The notes under the pieces were generated by a model. The model saw only the letters and a list, made by a program, of their open reading frames with translations. It did not search any database and was not told where the DNA came from. Both the position numbers and the translations under genes were made by a program. From positions 1 to 20,535 of IMG/VR virus record IMGVR_UViG_3300042888_001649: a stretch of 20,535 nucleotides of DNA. One strand, written 5' to 3'. How positions within the stretch are numbered: position 1 is the first letter of the stretch; every line of letters starts with the position of its first letter. This stretch comes from a virus. Of the stretch, positions 9,456-16,742 are shown piece by piece.

Positions 9456-10670
9456 ATGGCAACTTTAGGTACAAATACCGGAACACAATTAACCAATGAT
9501 TTAGCAACATATCTTAACCAACAAAAGCAATCAGCTAATGGGGTTATTGATACAAATCAATTGGCTACTATTATTAATACTTATCTTACAACAGGTGAGC
9601 AATTAGTAGCAGAAACTGGAGTAACAACAAACTCAGTATACAAAAAATTCAATACAACTGATATTGTAACTGCTAAAAATGAAATCGTAACAACTGGATT
9701 ATGGAGTGATGATAGTGGAAGTTTAAATACTTTTTTTACCGGTTCTTCTACATCTATTGCGGGTATGAGTGGTTCAGCAACGGCTAATTACTATCATAAT
9801 GTATATGCATCGGCAGCTACAAGTTCTATTGAATTTTCAGTAGCATACGGACATAAATATGGTAGTGGTTCTGCAACATACACAAATAATCCAAATACTA
9901 CATTTGCAACTAAAGCAACTTATTTTCAATATAGAGCTTTATTAACTGATACGGCGGAAACTAGTTTTTATTTTTATTCATCTAGTACACCGGATGGTTA
10001 CGCAACTGATGAAATATATGTAATTAATGTAGCTCGTTCTAATTATAGAGAAAGAATGGATGCTGGAAACTGGCAGATTACTTTAAAGGGAACTAGTGGT
10101 TCATTTACTTTCATAGATAATAGTAATGAAAAATTCAATACTACTAATGCAGGTACAAATGAGTACAACATTGTAAGTGGTACATTAAATTTAGGACAAA
10201 ATATTGATTCGGTTATAAACACATACACCGCATCTAATCAACAAGGATTTGGTAAATTCTATCCTGATTATGGTATTTTAGTATTCAACCCAACCGCATT
10301 GGCGGCTACATTGGGTGCACAAACCATTACTCCATCTGGAACAGGAGTGGATTCATATGATTCACATAAGTTTTTTAATGCAATTAGTGGTGGTGCAAAT
10401 TTTGAAGCAAGAAGAATTGAAAACGTATCAACGGCACACTACTTTGTAAGAGTTAACAATAGAGAATTTAATTTTTCTAATAACCCTACATTTGTAGATG
10501 CAACGGGTTCAATGGCCAATCCTACTTTCAAAGCAGAACCTTATGTATATCCTACTACGGTTGGTTTATATAATGATTCAAATGAATTAATAGCAGTAGC
10601 TAAAACATCTCAACCAATCGCTAAATCTTTTAGTAAAGAATTACTATTAAAGGTTAAGTTAGATTTCTAA
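9456..10670 (+). CDS. Phage structural protein with C-terminal GLYND module (1)
   Basis: This 404-residue protein starts with a helical N-terminal segment (LTNDLATYLNQQKQSANGVI) followed by a large beta-rich body dominated by Ser, Thr, Asn, Gly, Tyr and Phe. The C-terminal 75 residues contain NNREFNFSNNPTFVDATGS and YPTTVGLYNDSNELIAVAKT, ending in SQPIAKSFSKELLLKVKLDF. The same module closes the next gene product (EFNVSTNPTA ... TTIGLYDDNMDMVAVAKLAT), so the two are related by their last domain. The pattern is typical of large structural proteins of T4-like environmental phages. It lies 17 nt after the 207-residue gene; the leader is A-rich with no Shine-Dalgarno, and no ATATTTATA copy precedes it, so it is probably read through from upstream. 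A terminator lies 53 nt after its stop. Confidence 0.75.
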   Translation: MATLGTNTGTQLTNDLATYLNQQKQSANGVIDTNQLATIINTYLTTGEQLVAETGVTTNSVYKKFNTTDIVTAKNEIVTTGLWSDDSGSLNTFFTGSSTSIAGMSGSATANYYHNVYASAATSSIEFSVAYGHKYGSGSATYTNNPNTTFATKATYFQYRALLTDTAETSFYFYSSSTPDGYATDEIYVINVARSNYRERMDAGNWQITLKGTSGSFTFIDNSNEKFNTTNAGTNEYNIVSGTLNLGQNIDSVINTYTASNQQGFGKFYPDYGILVFNPTALAATLGAQTITPSGTGVDSYDSHKFFNAISGGANFEARRIENVSTAHYFVRVNNREFNFSNNPTFVDATGSMANPTFKAEPYVYPTTVGLYNDSNELIAVAKTSQPIAKSFSKELLLKVKLDF

Positions 10671-10680
10671 TAAAATATTT

Positions 10681-10711
10681 GTTTGGGAGTATCGTAGGAC
10701 AAAAACCAAAC
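10681..10711 (+). ncRNA. Inverted repeat downstream of 404-residue structural gene
   Basis: GTTTGG at 10681-10686 pairs perfectly with CCAAAC at 10706-10711, with one further T-A pair outside and a 19-nt loop rich in G and A. It lies between the stop codon and the terminator. It may simply stabilise the 3' end of the mRNA. Weak evidence of function beyond the pairing itself. Confidence 0.3.
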
Positions 10712-10722
10712 ACATAATTAAG

Positions 10723-10749
10723 AACCCAACCCTAAAAAGTTGGGTTTTT
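10723..10749 (+). terminator. Rho-independent terminator
   Basis: AACCCAAC at 10723-10730 pairs with GTTGGGTT at 10739-10746 around an 8-nt loop (CCTAAAAA). The stem can be extended by a G-U and an A-U pair, and it is followed by a U-rich run that includes 10745-10749. It lies 53 nt after the stop of the structural gene. It is the only clear GC-stem terminator in the window, so it likely separates the 8815-10670 transcription unit from the next. On the other strand the run after the stem is weaker. Confidence 0.85.
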
Positions 10750-10759
10750 GTTTAATAAG

Positions 10760-10768
10760 ATATTTATA
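10760..10768 (+). promoter_or_regulatory. ATATTTATA upstream motif (copy 3)
   Basis: Exact ATATTTATA directly after the terminator, preceded by TAATAAG (compare TAATAGG at the giant tail gene) and ending 6 nt before the ATG at 10775. Because the terminator lies just upstream, a new promoter is expected here, which strengthens a promoter reading for this motif. Confidence 0.5.
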
Positions 10769-10774
10769 TAAGAT

Positions 10775-11878
10775 ATGTTAAAACAAATACCTAAATCAGA
10801 TATTAATTTAAGACCTTTTAAGGCTTATAAAAATTGGGATGTTACCAGTGATTCAACTTCAATTGATTATGTAACAACTTTGAGTGGAGAAAATTATACG
10901 GCAAGTGCTGATTTATTAACATCTACTGAATTAAATGAAAAGGGATTATATCATCAACTATATACAATGTATTATAGAGACCCTAATAATCCATTTACAT
11001 CTTATGGTGATATAAAACCAACTACAACTACAATAGATAATGCTAAACAAAGATTATTAGTAGATAGAGCAAGAGTTATAGCAATACCGCAAATAAAATA
11101 TGGCGAACAAATAAAACCATTTTCAATAAACATTTATGATAACGAATTAAATGAAACTATTTTTGATGATGGTCATGGTAATTTAATATCAAATTATAGT
11201 TCATATAATTTTAAATTAATCAATATTGAAACGGGTGAATTTATATTTTACGATGCAAATAATAATGAAATTCAAAGTACAATATTATCGTTAGATATTG
11301 AAACTAATACATTATTTGTAGATGATGAAGCTGCTTTTTATTTATTAACAATAGATGTAGAAGCGGGTACTATTAGTTTTTTAGGTGTATTTAAAAAGAA
11401 AACATTTGATGTACCTACTATTGGTAATGTATTTTATTCACATGGTTTAATTGTTATAACAAAATTAACACAATTAGGTGGAGTAAGATACAATTCATTA
11501 AGTACGTTTAGCGGTTCATACAAATCAACTACTACTATTTATGAAAACGAAGTATTGTTGATTGTTGGCGAGGATGAATTTAATGTATCAACTAATCCAA
11601 CCGCTACGATTGCAACTAATGTTATAACAGGTTCTATATCAACTACATTCGAAGGAATTAAAAAAACTACATATAGTGATAATTATCAATTACCTTCTTT
11701 TAATGCATACGAATATAGTTCATCAATGGACCCTACTGGTTCTTTTATTGCACCTTACATTACAACTATTGGTTTATATGATGATAATATGGATATGGTA
11801 GCAGTAGCTAAATTAGCAACCCCTATTAAATCAACTCCAGACCTTCCTGTAAACTTTTTGATTCGATTTGATACTTAA
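10775..11878 (+). CDS. Phage structural protein with C-terminal GLYND module (2)
   Basis: This 367-residue protein opens with MLKQIPKSDINLRPFKAYKN and has YGEQIKPFSINIYDNEL followed by ..IFDDGHGNLI, then IGNVFYSHGLIVITKL. These strand patterns are typical of beta-rich tail proteins of T4-like environmental phages. The C-terminus shares a module with the preceding 404-residue protein: EFNVSTNPTA, then TTIGLYDDNMDMVAVAKLATP, ending in a short beta strand (NFLIRFDT). The two genes lie either side of a terminator, so the module has probably been duplicated or shuffled between neighbouring virion proteins. The gene starts just after an ATATTTATA motif. No signal peptide, membrane segment or catalytic motif. 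I infer a structural role from context and the module; the precise part is unknown. Confidence 0.75.
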   Translation: MLKQIPKSDINLRPFKAYKNWDVTSDSTSIDYVTTLSGENYTASADLLTSTELNEKGLYHQLYTMYYRDPNNPFTSYGDIKPTTTTIDNAKQRLLVDRARVIAIPQIKYGEQIKPFSINIYDNELNETIFDDGHGNLISNYSSYNFKLINIETGEFIFYDANNNEIQSTILSLDIETNTLFVDDEAAFYLLTIDVEAGTISFLGVFKKKTFDVPTIGNVFYSHGLIVITKLTQLGGVRYNSLSTFSGSYKSTTTIYENEVLLIVGEDEFNVSTNPTATIATNVITGSISTTFEGIKKTTYSDNYQLPSFNAYEYSSSMDPTGSFIAPYITTIGLYDDNMDMVAVAKLATPIKSTPDLPVNFLIRFDT

Positions 11879-11881
11879 CGT

Positions 11882-11890
11882 ATATTTATA
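11882..11890 (+). promoter_or_regulatory. ATATTTATA upstream motif (copy 4)
   Basis: Exact ATATTTATA in the 26-nt gap, starting 4 nt after the previous stop and ending 14 nt before the ATG at 11905. It would drive the 70-residue gene and perhaps the endonuclease I gene, which follows only 2 nt after that gene. Confidence 0.45.
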
Positions 11891-11904
11891 TAAAACAAAA
11901 CACA

Positions 11905-12117
11905 ATGGCAATAATAGACACATACAATAAAAGTGGCATCGCAGCAAAAGTTGATAGTAATGCTAAAACATCGGGATTTACTCCAAAGCAACAATTAGGT
12001 GGTATATCTGAATTTGATTTAAGTGAAAAGGCTTTAGAGAAAAAAAATTTAAATGGTAATGTAACCGCACCATATACTCCTAAGAAAAACTATGAAGCGG
12101 TTACACCTAGAAAATAA
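11905..12117 (+). CDS. Small hypothetical protein
   Basis: A 70-residue basic, hydrophilic protein (MAIIDTYNKSGIAAKVDSNA ... ending TPKKNYEAVTPRK) rich in Lys, Asn and Thr, with no cysteines, no membrane segment and no clear globular core. It may be partly disordered. It follows the second GLYND-module protein after a 26-nt gap carrying the ATATTTATA motif. It is followed 2 nt later by the endonuclease I gene, so it could be a small virion component or an accessory factor co-expressed with recombination genes. I do not recognise it. The frame is intact with a good ATG, and tight packing argues that it is real rather than chance. Confidence 0.65.
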   Translation: MAIIDTYNKSGIAAKVDSNAKTSGFTPKQQLGGISEFDLSEKALEKKNLNGNVTAPYTPKKNYEAVTPRK

Positions 12118-12119
12118 TA

Positions 12120-12524
12120 ATGACAAAAAAAGTTACAAAAAAGGGTTGGGTAGCAAAGAAGAATGGTTATAAGAGTGGATTAGAAGATACCGTTTCCCAA
12201 CAAATAGAGAGTAAAGGAATTAAAGTAGAATACGAAACTGAAAAGGTTAATTATATTATACCTTCCTCACCTCACACATATAGTCCGGATTTTAAATTAC
12301 CCAATAACATTAGGGTAGAAACGAAAGGTAGGTTTGTATTAGCCGATAGAAAGAAACATCTATTAGTTAAAGAACAAAATCCTACCATAGATATTCGTTT
12401 TGTATTTACCAATTCAAAGAACAAAATTAACAAAAAATCCAAAACAACTTACTCCGATTGGTGTGACAAGTATGGATTTAAGTATGCCGATAAGCTGATA
12501 CCAGAAGAATGGTTCTCAGAATAA
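12120..12524 (+). CDS. T7-type endonuclease I (Holliday-junction resolvase)
   Basis: This 134-residue protein aligns along its length with T7 endonuclease I, a dimeric nuclease of the PD-(D/E)XK type that cuts four-way and branched DNA. Matches include SGLEDTVSQQIESKGIKVEY, IIPSSPHTYSPDFKLPNN, VETKGRF and DRKKHLLVKEQNPTIDIRFV. The four catalytic residues are present: E22, D57, E67 and K69, equivalent to E20, D55, E65 and K67 of T7. The C-terminal YADKLIPEEWF closes the family pattern. It starts 2 nt after the 70-residue gene and lies 36 nt before the primase. With the SbcCD fusion downstream it forms a recombination/DNA-processing set that would resolve branched intermediates before packaging. 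No Shine-Dalgarno. The family is certain; the symbol is left blank because T7 gene 3 is a numbered gene. Confidence 0.95.
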   Translation: MTKKVTKKGWVAKKNGYKSGLEDTVSQQIESKGIKVEYETEKVNYIIPSSPHTYSPDFKLPNNIRVETKGRFVLADRKKHLLVKEQNPTIDIRFVFTNSKNKINKKSKTTYSDWCDKYGFKYADKLIPEEWFSE

Positions 12525-12556
12525 TTTGGTAATTCGGACTATTTTCCATATCTTTG
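12525..12556 (+). promoter_or_regulatory. Bacteroidota-type promoter before primase
   Basis: TTTG at 12525-12528 and TATCTTTG at 12549-12556 (matching TAnnTTTG) are separated by 20 nt, the spacing known for the main sigma factor of Bacteroidota. The expected start site is only a few bases after the box, near the ATG at 12561, implying a leaderless or very short-leader transcript. It lies wholly in the 36-nt gap between endonuclease I and primase. Single example, so chance is possible. Confidence 0.45.
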
Positions 12557-12560
12557 GTAT

Positions 12561-13562
12561 ATGGAGATAATACAACTTTTTGATAAATACATAGGACCAA
12601 GCAAACCTCTAAAGAAAAATGAGTATGCATACCATTGTCCTTTCTGTCATCACCACAAACCTAAACTACAAATAAATGATAAGACTTTTAAGTTTCATTG
12701 TTGGACTTGTAATGCAGGTGGTAATCTTATGTACTTAGGTAAGAGAATTGGAATGAGTGATTTTGACTTAAGTGATTTGATTGGTAGATGTGGAATGAGT
12801 GAAGAAGTTAGAAAAAAATTAAAAGATGATTGGGGTGGTTCTATAAAAGAATTGTTAGATAAAATAACAGCAGAAATTGCAGAAGAAGATGATGAAAACA
12901 CATCACAATTATTTTTACCATCTGAATTTAAATCTGCATTAGAATTATCAAATAGTATTACAAATCCATTAGAAAGAAATGCAATATCATATCTTAAACA
13001 AAGAGGTATTACTAAAAAACATATCATTAAATATAACATAGGATTTTGTCCAACAGGATTATATGGTGGTAGAATTATCGTTCCTTCATATGATAGTAGA
13101 AATCAATTAAATTATTTTATAGCAAGAAGTATCTTTGCAGAAGAGAAACAAAAATATAAAAATCCACCTGTATCTAAGGATGTTATAGTATTTTTTAATC
13201 AAATTGATTGGAAACAACCTATTACTTTATGTGAAGGTGTATTTGATGCAATTGCTTTAAAAAGAAATTCTATCCCGTTATTAGGTAAATTTGTACAAAA
13301 AACATTAATGGGGGCTATTAAAAATACCAATCCTGATATCTACATTTGTTTGGATAGTGATGCACAAGAGGATGCAATGGTATTATATAATAAAATAAAA
13401 CCATATGTAAAGTCGGTGAGGAACATTAAGTTAGATAGTAAAGATGCCGGTGAAAATACCTTCCAAAATATTTTGAAATATCAGAAAAATTCCGTAACTT
13501 TAAGTTGGGAAACAGTATTAAGAGAAAAACTATCTAATTTCAGTAGTAGTATATTAAAATAG
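12561..13562 (+). CDS. DNA primase (T4 gp61-like, Zn-ribbon plus TOPRIM)
   Basis: This 333-residue protein has the length of T4 gp61 (342). It should synthesise RNA primers at the replication fork. The N-terminal zinc-binding domain has four cysteines, C26/C29 (HCPFC) and C47/C50 (HCWTC), instead of the CHC2 His. The middle is a helical region with an acidic linker (EEDDEN). A TOPRIM catalytic core follows: E225 and D229 in CEGVFDAIA, then D265 and D267 in CLDSDAQED, with KDAGEN further on. A helicase is not in view, so it must work with one encoded elsewhere. It begins 36 nt after the endonuclease I gene and ends 21 nt before the SbcCD fusion. A TTTG-N20-TATCTTTG sequence lies directly upstream. 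No other in-frame Met occurs before residue 58, which supports the chosen start. Confidence 0.93.
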   Translation: MEIIQLFDKYIGPSKPLKKNEYAYHCPFCHHHKPKLQINDKTFKFHCWTCNAGGNLMYLGKRIGMSDFDLSDLIGRCGMSEEVRKKLKDDWGGSIKELLDKITAEIAEEDDENTSQLFLPSEFKSALELSNSITNPLERNAISYLKQRGITKKHIIKYNIGFCPTGLYGGRIIVPSYDSRNQLNYFIARSIFAEEKQKYKNPPVSKDVIVFFNQIDWKQPITLCEGVFDAIALKRNSIPLLGKFVQKTLMGAIKNTNPDIYICLDSDAQEDAMVLYNKIKPYVKSVRNIKLDSKDAGENTFQNILKYQKNSVTLSWETVLREKLSNFSSSILK

Positions 13563-13583
13563 AATTTATCAAATAAAATATAA

Positions 13584-16500
13584 ATGAATAAATTAAAAAG
13601 GATTTATCACATTGCAGACATTCACATTAGAAATCTAAAAAGACACCAGGAATATAGAGAGGTATTTGACAGATTATTTAATGATATTAAATCTAAGGGA
13701 GTCGATGACTCTCTTATTTATTTAGCGGGAGACTTAGCACACGCAAAATTAGAAATGTCACCGGAGCTTCTTAACGAAATAAATTATTTTCTTAAGAAGT
13801 GCTGTGAATTATGTCCTACCATATTAATCGCTGGAAACCACGATTGTAACTTAAACAATGCTGGTAGATTGGATGTATTAACTCCAATTGTAGAAGCATT
13901 AGATTTACCTAATTTAACTTATTTAAGAAATACTCAAAGTTATACCTATGGGGGTGTAAGATTTGATACATTCTCCATTTTTGATGATAAAGAGAATTGG
14001 ATATTTAAACCATTAACATCAGATACTAAAAATATTGCATTGTTTCATGGACCGGTATTAGATGCAACTACGGATGTTGGTTATACAATTTCCTCTCGTC
14101 ATTTTACATCAGAAATGTTTGATGGATATGATTTAGCTTTATTAGGGGATATACATAGAAGACAAACTATGATTTCTCCTGAAGGATGTAAAGTAGTTTA
14201 TCCAGGTTCTTTAATACAACAGAATCATGGTGAAGCATTAGACAAGCATGGTTATGCTATTTGGAATGTTGATGATTTATCAGTTGAATATGTAGATGTT
14301 CAGAATGATTATGGTTATTATACTTTGCACGTTGAGAATGGTGTTGTGCCAGATGTAACCGATATGCCAATGAAACCTCGTCTTAGAGTGTTCGTATCTA
14401 AAACCGATGCAGCAGATATTAAGAGAGTTACTACGGAGATTAAAAAGAAATATAAAGTAGATGAGTTCACTATTACTCGTACCGACACTTTGGCTCGTTT
14501 AAGGACGGGTACCAAAGATGGTAAATTAAACGTAGGTAATGTGAATGACCCTCAATACCAAGCCGGTCTTATTAAAGATTACTTAGGTAGAAACTATATG
14601 TTGGATAATGAAACATTAGGTAAGATTGAGGATTTGAACAATAAACTAAACAAACGATTAAACGATGATGATTTAGTTAAGAACATAGCTTGGAAACCAA
14701 TTCGTTTTGAGTTTGATAATATGTTCTCTTATGGTGAGGATAATATCGTTAACTTTGAGAATATGAAAGGGTTAATGGGGGTGTTCGCTCCAAACGCTAG
14801 TGGTAAGTCCTCTTTATTTGATGCTCTTTCATTTTGTATATTTGATAAAAGTAGTAGAGCATTTAAGGCAGCTAACATTCTAAACAATCGTAAAACATCA
14901 TTTAGTTGTAAGTTAGAGTTTGATATTAATGATGAGAGATTTTTTATTGAGAGAACTGCTAAAACTACAAAGAAAGGTGATGCGGTTAAATGTGATGTAA
15001 ACTTTTGGAAAATAGAGGGTGGCGAAATTGTAAACTTAAATGGTGATGAACGTAGAGGAACGGATAAAGTAATTGAATCTTATTTAGGAAAGTATGAGGA
15101 TTTTGTATTAACTGCATTATCTTTACAAGGAAACAATTCTTTATTCATTGATAAATCACAATCAGAAAGAAAGGATTTATTAGCTCAGTTTATGGGTATT
15201 AATGTATTTGATAAGTTATATGATTTAGCAAGTGAAGATATTAAAGAAGTTCAGGTCTTATTAAGAAACTTTAAGAGAACTGATTTTACATCTGAATTAG
15301 CAATTGCTGAAAATAAATTAGAAACCTTAAAGGATGAGTATGAGGAATTTGAAATTGAGAAAGAAGGTTACGAAGATAGACAAGATGATTTGAATGAAGA
15401 AATAACTAATCTATCAGCTCAATTAGTTCCTATTGATGGTAACTTAGATATTACTGAATTAGAAAGTAAACAATCAACTTTACAATCCCAAATCACAGGC
15501 TCCGATGCAACTATACAAACCAAATCTTTAAGTATTGGTAAGATAATGGATGTAATGGCTGAGTTGACAATTGCAATTGATAGTAAAAAACAATTTAATG
15601 GTATTGATATAGATGTTGTATATTCCAACTATCAACAACAACAAAAGGATTTAATTGAAGCTACGAAAATTTATGATATTGCAAAAGTACACCTAAGTTC
15701 CGCAGAAGAAACGATAAAACATTTGGATAATCATGAATATGACCCTAATTGTAAGTTTTGTTGTGATAATACTTTTGTAAAAGATGCAATGAGAGTAAAA
15801 GAGTTATTACCTCAATTGAAAGAAGCACTTAAACAAGCAACAATTGATGCAACTGGTATTCAACAAACTTTAGATTCTTGGGAAGGTATTGATGAACAAT
15901 ATTCTCAATTTGAAGATTACAAATCTAAATTGGAAAAAGGTAAAGCCCTTCATAAAACTACATACTTAGAATTAAGTGGATTGATTACTCAAAAAGAATT
16001 GTATGAAGCACAATTAACAGCAGTAGAATTAGATATTGAAAGATACCACGCTAACGAAACTACTATTCAAAACAATGATTCATTAGAGGAACAAATTGAT
16101 ATTAAGAAACAAGAGTTAGCGGGAGTTAGTAAAGACCTAAGAGAGATAGCTGCACGATTATTAGATATGAATGGACAGATAGTTCAAACACAATCTTATA
16201 TTACATCAGTTACCGATAAGATGACAGAAGCAAAAGATTTAGAAGAAAAGTTCCAAATCTACGAATACTACTTAGATGCAGTTAAGAGAGATGGTGTTTC
16301 ATATGAATTGATTGCAAAGGCTTTACCGGTGATAGAAGGTGAGGTTAATAACATCTTACAGCAAATTGTAGAGTTTGGTATCGTATTTGATATGAGTGGC
16401 AAGAATGTGAACGCTAGGATTGTTTATGAGGACCAACATTGGCCATTAGAGATGTGTAGTGGTATGGAAAAATTCGTAAGTGGATTAGCAATTAGAGTTG

Positions 16501-16730
16501 CACTTATTAATGTATGTAATTTACCTCGTCCAAACTTTTTAGTTATTGATGAAGGATTTGGTACATTAGATAGTGACAATTTACAATCTATATTTATGAT
16601 GTTTGATTACCTTAAAACACAATTCGATTTCATTAATATCATTTCTCACTTGGATGCAATGCGAGATATTGTAGATACATTGGTTGAGATTAAAAAAGTA
16701 GATGGATTTTCTCAAATTCAATATAAATAG
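13584..16730 (+). CDS. Fused SbcD/SbcC (Mre11-Rad50, T4 gp47-gp46-like) nuclease-ATPase
   Basis: This 1048-residue single chain joins two proteins that are separate in T4 (gp47 and gp46) and E. coli (SbcD and SbcC). Residues 1-345 are the Mre11-type metallophosphatase with the expected motifs: D12/H14 (ADIH), D50 (AGD), N85/H86/D87 (GNHD), H155 (FHGPV), D189/H191 (GDIH). After a linker, residues 376-1048 are the Rad50-type ATPase: Walker A at 402-410 (APNASGKSS, with Ala for two usual glycines), a Q-loop segment LSLQGNNS, a long coiled coil about 555-920 with the zinc-hook Cys pair C723-x-x-C726 at its tip, signature MCSGMEK at 957-963, Walker B with D989/E990 (LVIDEG), and H1022 (ISHLD). It should trim DNA ends and promote recombination-dependent replication. 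The two halves in one polypeptide fix their stoichiometry. It lies 21 nt after the primase, with no Shine-Dalgarno. All motifs are visible, so I am sure of the family. Confidence 0.95.
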   Translation: MNKLKRIYHIADIHIRNLKRHQEYREVFDRLFNDIKSKGVDDSLIYLAGDLAHAKLEMSPELLNEINYFLKKCCELCPTILIAGNHDCNLNNAGRLDVLTPIVEALDLPNLTYLRNTQSYTYGGVRFDTFSIFDDKENWIFKPLTSDTKNIALFHGPVLDATTDVGYTISSRHFTSEMFDGYDLALLGDIHRRQTMISPEGCKVVYPGSLIQQNHGEALDKHGYAIWNVDDLSVEYVDVQNDYGYYTLHVENGVVPDVTDMPMKPRLRVFVSKTDAADIKRVTTEIKKKYKVDEFTITRTDTLARLRTGTKDGKLNVGNVNDPQYQAGLIKDYLGRNYMLDNETLGKIEDLNNKLNKRLNDDDLVKNIAWKPIRFEFDNMFSYGEDNIVNFENMKGLMGVFAPNASGKSSLFDALSFCIFDKSSRAFKAANILNNRKTSFSCKLEFDINDERFFIERTAKTTKKGDAVKCDVNFWKIEGGEIVNLNGDERRGTDKVIESYLGKYEDFVLTALSLQGNNSLFIDKSQSERKDLLAQFMGINVFDKLYDLASEDIKEVQVLLRNFKRTDFTSELAIAENKLETLKDEYEEFEIEKEGYEDRQDDLNEEITNLSAQLVPIDGNLDITELESKQSTLQSQITGSDATIQTKSLSIGKIMDVMAELTIAIDSKKQFNGIDIDVVYSNYQQQQKDLIEATKIYDIAKVHLSSAEETIKHLDNHEYDPNCKFCCDNTFVKDAMRVKELLPQLKEALKQATIDATGIQQTLDSWEGIDEQYSQFEDYKSKLEKGKALHKTTYLELSGLITQKELYEAQLTAVELDIERYHANETTIQNNDSLEEQIDIKKQELAGVSKDLREIAARLLDMNGQIVQTQSYITSVTDKMTEAKDLEEKFQIYEYYLDAVKRDGVSYELIAKALPVIEGEVNNILQQIVEFGIVFDMSGKNVNARIVYEDQHWPLEMCSGMEKFVSGLAIRVALINVCNLPRPNFLVIDEGFGTLDSDNLQSIFMMFDYLKTQFDFINIISHLDAMRDIVDTLVEIKKVDGFSQIQYK

Positions 16731-16739
16731 ATATTTATT
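16722..16739 (+). promoter_or_regulatory. Palindromic TATAAATA/TATTTATT motif (copy 5, variant)
   Basis: TATAAATA at 16722-16729, overlapping the SbcCD stop, is followed after GA by TATTTATT. The latter is part of ATATTTATT at 16731-16739, ending 3 nt before the ATG at 16743. The two arms make a near-perfect inverted repeat (seven of eight pairs) and combine a forward T4-late-like TATAAATA with the window's own motif. It could be a promoter or operator. A leaderless start is implied if the second half is a -10. Confidence 0.45.
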
Positions 16740-16742
16740 TCT

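Noticed and set aside
12695-13039. 114-codon minus-strand open frame inside the primase
   Set aside because: Shadow of a conserved primase reading frame; the primase carries clear zinc-ribbon and TOPRIM motifs, so the antisense frame has no support.
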